A DNA stretch of 64,000 bases from Nonomuraea jabiensis (GTDB lineage Bacteria > Actinomycetota > Actinomycetes > Streptosporangiales > Streptosporangiaceae): the NCBI RefSeq assembly GCF_014204795.1, contig NZ_JACHMB010000001.1, positions 2,914,001-2,978,000 of the forward strand, given 5' to 3'. The position numbers and the translations under genes were made by a program. Of this stretch, positions 60,315 through 64,000 are shown piece by piece; within the stretch, counting starts at the first letter, position 1; every line of letters begins with the position of its first letter. The notes beneath the pieces are model-generated. The model saw nothing but the letters and a program-made list of their open reading frames with translations, was not told where the DNA came from and searched no databases.

Positions 60315-60344
60315 TCGCCCTGTCCAGGGCTGGGACGCTGCACT

Positions 60345-60497
60345 GACCGGGCGCTTTCCACCGCCGACCCCGAGTCCTGGCATGTGCAAAAATCCGCCCC
60401 ACCGCCAAGACGGCTTCAAGGCCCACCTGGTTGTCGGGCCCGAGACCGGCCTGTTCACCGCGATGGTGCTCGGGCCCGGGTCTGGTTCAGACACTTG
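60345..60497 (+). pseudogene. IS1182-family transposase remnant
   Basis: A short plus-strand frame reads H-R-Q-D-G-F-K-A-H-L-V-V-G-P-E-T-G-L-F-T. It is preceded in another frame by S-T-A-D-P-E-S-W-H-V. This is the middle of an IS1182-type transposase (A-x-H-x-x-D-G-F-K-x-H-x-x-x-x-P-x-T-G). A frameshift and loss of both ends make it inactive. Confidence 0.65.
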
Positions 60498-60511
60498 ACT
60501 CAGATGATGAC

Positions 60512-60530
60512 AAGAGATCGGTAATCTCTT
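60512..60530. promoter_or_regulatory. Operator-like palindrome and -10 box of the GNAT gene
   Basis: AAGAGAT-N5-ATCTCTT overlaps TAATCT, whose end is six bases from the ATG at 60534. No Shine-Dalgarno is present, so the mRNA is probably leaderless and the palindrome covers its promoter. Confidence 0.5.
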
Positions 60531-60533
60531 CAG

Positions 60534-61466
60534 ATGATTTCCAACCGCCCTACCGTCCCCACCGACCTCGACCGCGTGACGGCGTGGACCGTGACCGAGC
60601 CCGTCGGCTGGATCCCCGCCGAGCGTTACCTCGCAGAACTGGCCGAGAACATGTACCGGCCGGAATGGACGTGGATCGCCGAGATCGACGGCCGGGTCGT
60701 GGGACGGGCGCTGTGGTGGGGGCCGCGGGACAGCGCGCACCCGGTCGCGCTCGACTGCCTCGATGTGGATCCCGCAGCGGGTGACCGCGCCGCCATCGCC
60801 GCCGAGCTGATCAGGGCCGCGCTGGCCGGATTCCCGCAGCCGGTGCAGTACGCGATCAAGGTGGCCGGCGGCTGGCGCGACGATCCGGCCACCTCGACGG
60901 CCGTGGAATGGCGGCGGGCGGCGGCGCACGCGGCCGGACTCACCCGGGAAGTGGAGCGGCTGCAGTTCGAATGGGCACCCGCCGACGGAGTGCCCCCGTC
61001 AACCGGCGTGCTGCGGTTCGCCGAGGCGTCCGACGAGGAGTTCCTGACGGTATTCAAGAGAATCGCCGAGGGCAGCCTGGACGCCCAGACCCGAGCGAAC
61101 GTGGCGGTCAAGGGCGTGGACGCGACCGCGCGCGAAGAGATGGACTTCTATCTCAGGGCGCCGAGCAAGCGGGAGTGGTGGCGGATCGCCTATACGCCCG
61201 AGGGCCAGGTGGCGGGCATGGCGATCCCCTCAGCGACGCCGTACAACGTGAACGTCGGGTATCTCGGGGTGGTCCCGGAGGTCCGGGGGCGCGGCTACGT
61301 GGACGAGATACTTGCCGAGATCACCCGCATCCACGCGGCCAACGGAGAGCCACGCATCACCGCCACCACCGACATGGGCAACGCGCCGATGGCGGCCGCA
61401 TTCCGGCGCGCCGGATACCGCAACACGGAGATCCGCATCAACCTGTCCAACAACGTCCAGCCCTAG
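60534..61466 (+). CDS. Two-domain GNAT acetyltransferase
   Basis: 310 aa with two GNAT-like halves. The N-terminal half carries W-I-A-E-I-D-G-R-V-V-G-R-A, and the C-terminal half the acetyl-CoA motif V-V-P-E-V-R-G-R-G-Y-V-D-E-I-L. Then comes T-T-D-M-G-N-A-P-M-A-A-A-F-R-R-A-G-Y. Tandem GNAT proteins of this size include aminoglycoside- and mycothiol-type transferases; this one is not clearly either. It lies between an IS fragment and arsC debris. Confidence 0.83.
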   Translation: MISNRPTVPTDLDRVTAWTVTEPVGWIPAERYLAELAENMYRPEWTWIAEIDGRVVGRALWWGPRDSAHPVALDCLDVDPAAGDRAAIAAELIRAALAGFPQPVQYAIKVAGGWRDDPATSTAVEWRRAAAHAAGLTREVERLQFEWAPADGVPPSTGVLRFAEASDEEFLTVFKRIAEGSLDAQTRANVAVKGVDATAREEMDFYLRAPSKREWWRIAYTPEGQVAGMAIPSATPYNVNVGYLGVVPEVRGRGYVDEILAEITRIHAANGEPRITATTDMGNAPMAAAFRRAGYRNTEIRINLSNNVQP

Positions 61467-61481
61467 GGACTGCTTCTTGGA

Positions 61482-61815
61482 TCAGGCACGGAGCCAAGAT
61501 GTAGGCGCGTGTCGAGGGGCATCGACCCCGCCGGGCGTGCCGTCGAGGCTGCCCAGGGCGACATGGCGGTGGTCGGGCAGCTTGGACGCGTCGAACCGAG
61601 CCCAGGTGAGGTCAGCGATCAGCGCACGTACGCGGGCCTCGATCGCATCCCGGATCGGGCGCACGGCTTCGACTCCTTGCCCGGCCGGGTCGTCCAGCAC
61701 CCAGTCCTCGTAGCGCTTGCCGGGAAAGATCGGGCAGGCGTCGCCGCAGCCCATGGTGATCACGACGTCGCCGGCCCGGACAACACCTGCGGCGGCGCAT
61801 CGATCTGGTCCGGCA
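61482..61815 (-). pseudogene. Arsenate reductase (arsC) remnant
   Basis: The frame reads V-V-R-A-G-D-V-V-I-T-M-G-C-G-D-A-C-P-I-F-P-G-K-R-Y-E-D-W-V-L-D-D-P-A-G-Q. This is the C-terminal half of the low-molecular-weight phosphatase-type ArsC with its M-G-C-G-D-x-C-P segment. The N-terminal C-x5-R catalytic loop is gone. A GTG at 61812 after AGGGGG starts a different frame that stops after 19 codons, so an internal deletion has joined the start to the middle out of frame. The C-terminus runs into unrelated sequence. Confidence 0.8.
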
Positions 61816-61828
61816 CGGGTTCCCCCTA

Positions 61829-62548
61829 TCAAGGCTGGTAGGCAGAGCCGGGGACGGGCTCCGCAATGGGCTGCGGGCTGTTCGGGTAGAGCGCGACCAG
61901 CAGCAGGCCGCCGAGCGTGGCACCAGCCAACTGGGCAGCGATGAAAGCGGGCACCGAAGCAGGGGCGATCCCGGCGAAGGTGTCGGTGAAGGCCCGCCCC
62001 AGAGTGACGGCAGGGTTGGCGAAGCTCGTACTGCTGGTGAACCAGTAGGCGGCGCCGATGTAGCCACCGACCGTGACCGGGGCGAGCGCGGCGCGGTCTT
62101 GGCGGGCCAACGCGAAGACGACCACGATGAGCCCCGCGGTGGCCACCACTTCACCCAGCAGCAGGTGAGGGGCCGACCGGTCATGAGCCGAGATCTGAAC
62201 GGCCGGGAGCGCGAACATGGCGTTCGCCAGGACGCCCCCCGCGACGGCTCCGGCGACCTGGGCGGGAATGTAGGCCGCCACCTCCCGTCCGCGCATCGCC
62301 GGGGCAGCTTCGCGTCGGGTGAGCACCCAGGCCGCCACCGAGACGACCGGATTGAAGTGCGCGCCGGACGCGGGCCCGAGGATCAAGATGAGCACCGCCA
62401 GGCTCGCCGCCGTGGCCAGGCTGTTGGCCAGCAGTTGTACGCCGGCGTCACGCGAAAGATCGGTTGCCATGATGCCGGAGCCGACCACCACGGCCACCAG
62501 AGCGGCGGTGCCGGCGAACTCTGCCAGCGCCCGCCGGGCCAGGTTCAC
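61829..62548 (-). CDS. Aquaporin/aquaglyceroporin (AqpS-like) of the arsenic operon
   Basis: 239 aa with six membrane helices and two pore motifs. The first is N66-P-V (G-A-H-F-N-P-V-V-S), where V replaces A, and the second is N178-P-A (F-A-N-P-A-V-T-L-G-R). In ars operons such channels replace ArsB and let As(III) leave the cell after arsenate reduction. GTG 62548 overlaps the arsR stop (GTGA). The arsC remnant follows 13 bp downstream. Confidence 0.9.
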   Translation of the reverse strand: MNLARRALAEFAGTAALVAVVVGSGIMATDLSRDAGVQLLANSLATAASLAVLILILGPASGAHFNPVVSVAAWVLTRREAAPAMRGREVAAYIPAQVAGAVAGGVLANAMFALPAVQISAHDRSAPHLLLGEVVATAGLIVVVFALARQDRAALAPVTVGGYIGAAYWFTSSTSFANPAVTLGRAFTDTFAGIAPASVPAFIAAQLAGATLGGLLLVALYPNSPQPIAEPVPGSAYQP

Positions 62549-62928
62549 CGGGCGTCCGCGACTAGCGTCTCGGGCAGGGCCAGAACACTCGTCAGGCGCT
62601 TCAGCGTGGCCGGGATGATCCAGTAGTAGACCCAGGTACCACGCCGCTGGCTGTCGATCAGACCAGCCTCGCGCAGCACTTTGAGATGATGCGAGATCGT
62701 CGGCGCGGTCACCGCGAAGGCACCGGTCAACTCGCACACGCACACCCCGTCACCAACCTGGCGGCCGCTTTCGTGCGCGCCGATCAGGGACAGCAGCCGC
62801 AACCGGATCGGATCGCCGAGCGCCTTGAACACACGCGCCATCTCGGCGGCCTCGTCTTCCGCGATCGGCTCCGCGATCAGCGGTGTGCAGCACTCGGAGG
62901 TATGCACCGGCAGCTCTTGTTTCGGCAT
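62545..62928 (-). CDS. arsR: ArsR-family repressor (aquaporin operon)
   Basis: 127 aa from ATG 62928. It has the classical metal motif in helix 3, C63-V-C65-E-L, and an N-terminal S-E-C13-C14-T pair. The recognition helix is A-V-T-A-P-T-I-S-H-H-L-K-V-L. It is a different ArsR type from the one at 57 kb, whose Cys are C-terminal. It is translationally coupled to the aquaporin and divergent from arsI with an 83-bp gap, so it may control both. The frame extends 12 codons upstream without a better start. Confidence 0.9.
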   Translation of the reverse strand: MPKQELPVHTSECCTPLIAEPIAEDEAAEMARVFKALGDPIRLRLLSLIGAHESGRQVGDGVCVCELTGAFAVTAPTISHHLKVLREAGLIDSQRRGTWVYYWIIPATLKRLTSVLALPETLVADAR

Positions 62929-63011
62929 ATCTCTAATTTGACAGATTCCTAAGCAGAGGCACAAACTCGGCCCTACTTAGACATCCGTCGAAACAACGAT
63001 GGGAGATCGTC

Positions 63012-63479
63012 ATGTCTCGCGTCCAGCTCGCCCTCCGTGTCGCCGACCTGGAAGGCTCGATCACCTTCTACTCCAAGCTGTTCGGCACCGAACCGGCCAA
63101 GCGCCGCCCTGGCTACGCCAACTTCGCGATCGCCGAACCCCCGCTCAAGCTGGTGCTCATCGAGGGCGAGGAAGGGGAGCCCACCCGTATGGACCATCTC
63201 GGCGTCGAGGTCGAGGACACCACCCAGGTCAATGCCACCACCCAGCGGCTCAAGGACGCCGGACTGGCCACCTTCGAGGAGAACGACACCTCCTGCTGCT
63301 ACGCCCTGCAGGACAAGGTCTGGGTGCACGGCCCGGGTGCCGAGCCTTGGGAGGTGTACGTGGTCAAGGGCGACGCCGACACCCTGACCAAGGAAGCCGA
63401 TTCCGCCTGCACCCCGGCCACGGCATCGGCCGACGGGTTGGCCGTCGAACCGGTCAACGCCCCGAGGAGCTGCTGCTAA
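63012..63479 (+). CDS. arsI: ArsI-type C-As lyase (CadI/ArsI family)
   Basis: 155 aa vicinal-oxygen-chelate protein. Candidate Fe(II) ligands are Q5, H62 (M-D-H-L-G-V) and E114 (P-W-E-V-Y). The vicinal pair C95-C96 (T-S-C-C-Y-A-L) binds the arsenical. Their spacing matches what I recall for the characterised Thermomonospora ArsI (Q8, H65, E117, C98, C99) with a constant offset of three. The enzyme breaks the C-As bond of trivalent methyl or aromatic arsenicals using O2. ATG follows GGGAG. Divergent from arsR-aquaporin. Confidence 0.92.
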   Translation: MSRVQLALRVADLEGSITFYSKLFGTEPAKRRPGYANFAIAEPPLKLVLIEGEEGEPTRMDHLGVEVEDTTQVNATTQRLKDAGLATFEENDTSCCYALQDKVWVHGPGAEPWEVYVVKGDADTLTKEADSACTPATASADGLAVEPVNAPRSCC

Positions 63480-63540
63480 CTCACGCTGCCACCGGCCTCC
63501 CTGCGGCCGGCTCGCACACGCCCCGGTGCTACAGCCCGAT

Positions 63541-63606
63541 CCGCGCCTGGTTTGAGGCAGTAAACGCAAAGGGGCCGACCCCATCCAAGTCGGCCCCTTT
63601 TGCTAT
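63541..63606. repeat. Diverged third copy of the att/terminator repeat
   Basis: 66 bp matching 50862-50926 (65 bp) with one inserted T and two substitutions. The tRNA-derived half is missing. It marks the probable right border of element 2. Confidence 0.8.
63566..63603 (+). terminator. tRNA-type terminator, copy 3
   Basis: GCAAAGGGGCCGAC and GTCGGCCCCTTTTGC. Relative to copies 1 and 2, one G-C pair of the stem has become A-T by two matching changes, so pairing is kept. Confidence 0.8.
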
Positions 63607-63632
63607 GTCGGGTCTCGCTCCGCTTCCGTTCG

Positions 63633-64000
63633 GTGAACCGGTGGCGGGCGGACAACGTCATCAGCGGTGTGAAACCCGTCCATTGGATCAGCGCAGTCGC
63701 GGCGGCGGTCCTGCTGCTGGCGGCGGTCGTCCTGGCTCCGGGCACGGTCGGCGAGCCCGCCCCGCCGGTGCCGGCTTCGTGTCCGCAGCGATGGGAGAGC
63801 AAGCAGATCGGCCGCTGGGTGCCGGCCACCGCCGAGCTCGACGGTGTTGAGGACTCACTCGTGCCAGGCGCGCCCACGAGCGCGTTGATCTGCGCCTATC
63901 CCGGGCAGAACGCGAATTCGGGCGGGGAGCCGCTCGCCGGATCACGGACGTTGACCGACCAGGCCAAGCCGATGGCGTACGACCTGGGCTACCTTCCGGT
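63633..64000 (+). CDS. Membrane-anchored or secreted protein, 5' part only
   Basis: At least 122 codons running off the right edge. The sequence has a basic start (V-N-R-W-R-A-D-N-V), one hydrophobic helix (W-I-S-A-V-A-A-A-V-L-L-L-A-A-V-V-L-A) and an extracytoplasmic region with P-A-S-C-P and L-I-C-A-Y-P. The start may be GTG 63633 or GTG 63669; neither has a clear Shine-Dalgarno. The upstream 27 bp end in the third att repeat, so the native promoter may have been replaced by the insertion. Family not recognised. Confidence 0.6.
   Translation, partial: MNRWRADNVISGVKPVHWISAVAAAVLLLAAVVLAPGTVGEPAPPVPASCPQRWESKQIGRWVPATAELDGVEDSLVPGAPTSALICAYPGQNANSGGEPLAGSRTLTDQAKPMAYDLGYLP

Larger units (their letters stand above)
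56025..63606. mobile_element. Decayed integrative element 2: arsenic-resistance island, about 7.6 kb
   Basis: Region from att copy 2 to the diverged third repeat. Left edge: integrase remnant. Cargo: arsR-arsM, truncated GNAT, lspA, Tn3 transposase fragment, alpha/beta hydrolase, IS1182 fragment, GNAT, arsC remnant, aquaporin, arsR and arsI. The many broken genes indicate an old insertion under decay. The right boundary is inferred from the third repeat. Confidence 0.7.

Overview
The window is a 64-kb piece of a high-GC actinobacterial chromosome. The gene set and order point to the Streptosporangiales/Streptomyces side of the phylum, with a Nonomuraea-like host as the best guess. Evidence includes tRNA-Ser, 4.5S-type SRP RNA, dnaX, ybaB, recR, a DUF5063 gene, ask and asd as a block; the roughly 485-residue ArgG; an SCO5389-family protein; SARP/AfsR-like, ECF41 and LCP proteins; many GTG starts; and several genes that look leaderless. 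No host was confirmed by any search.

Layout. 1-9 kb: the tail of an APH(6)-type kinase, a quinone oxidoreductase, then a tightly overlapping three-gene operon (NfeD/YqiJ-like membrane protein, flotillin, 1608-aa AAA+ ATPase). 9-26 kb: ordinary metabolism and regulation (MarR/monooxygenase, LysR/DapA-like, TetR/quinone oxidoreductase, serine hydrolase, flavoprotein, argG, methyltransferase, LCP protein, CooC-like ATPase, SCO5389-family protein, LLM oxidoreductase, rnhB, LysR/aminotransferase, GNAT). 26-42 kb: a 999-aa AfsR-like regulator, an N6/HemK-like methyltransferase, a 75-bp tandem repeat, a hydroxyacid dehydrogenase lacking its catalytic His, a GNAT/TetR pair facing an HxlR regulator, SURF1, a tyrosine phosphatase, an amidohydrolase, an amidase/LLM/TetR cluster and a secreted M15 peptidase. 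42-51 kb: the asd-ask and recR-ybaB-dnaX-ffs housekeeping block, interrupted by an opposite-strand GAF regulator and a 24-bp degenerate minisatellite.

50.8-63.6 kb is the accessory part. A tRNA-Ser(GGA) gene is the insertion site of at least two integrative elements in tandem. A 118-bp direct repeat (tRNA 3' half plus its terminator) occurs at 50811-50928 and 55907-56024 with one mismatch. A third, shorter and diverged copy of the terminator part lies at 63541-63606. Element 1 (5.1 kb) has an intact tyrosine integrase, an excisionase remnant, paired arm-type repeats at both ends, and an ECF41 sigma factor with its FAD oxidoreductase partner. Element 2 (about 7.6 kb) has a wrecked integrase and is a decaying arsenic-resistance island. 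It carries arsR-arsM, a truncated GNAT, lspA, Tn3 and IS1182 transposase debris, an alpha/beta hydrolase, a GNAT protein, an arsC remnant missing its catalytic N-terminus, and arsR-aquaporin divergent from arsI.

How the genes may work together: the three-gene operon at 1.3-8.8 kb looks like a membrane-microdomain machine with a soluble ATPase. The arsenic island keeps a trivalent-arsenic outlet (aquaporin), As(III) methylation (ArsM) and C-As bond cleavage (ArsI), but has lost arsenate reduction. These functional statements are inferred from motifs and gene order.
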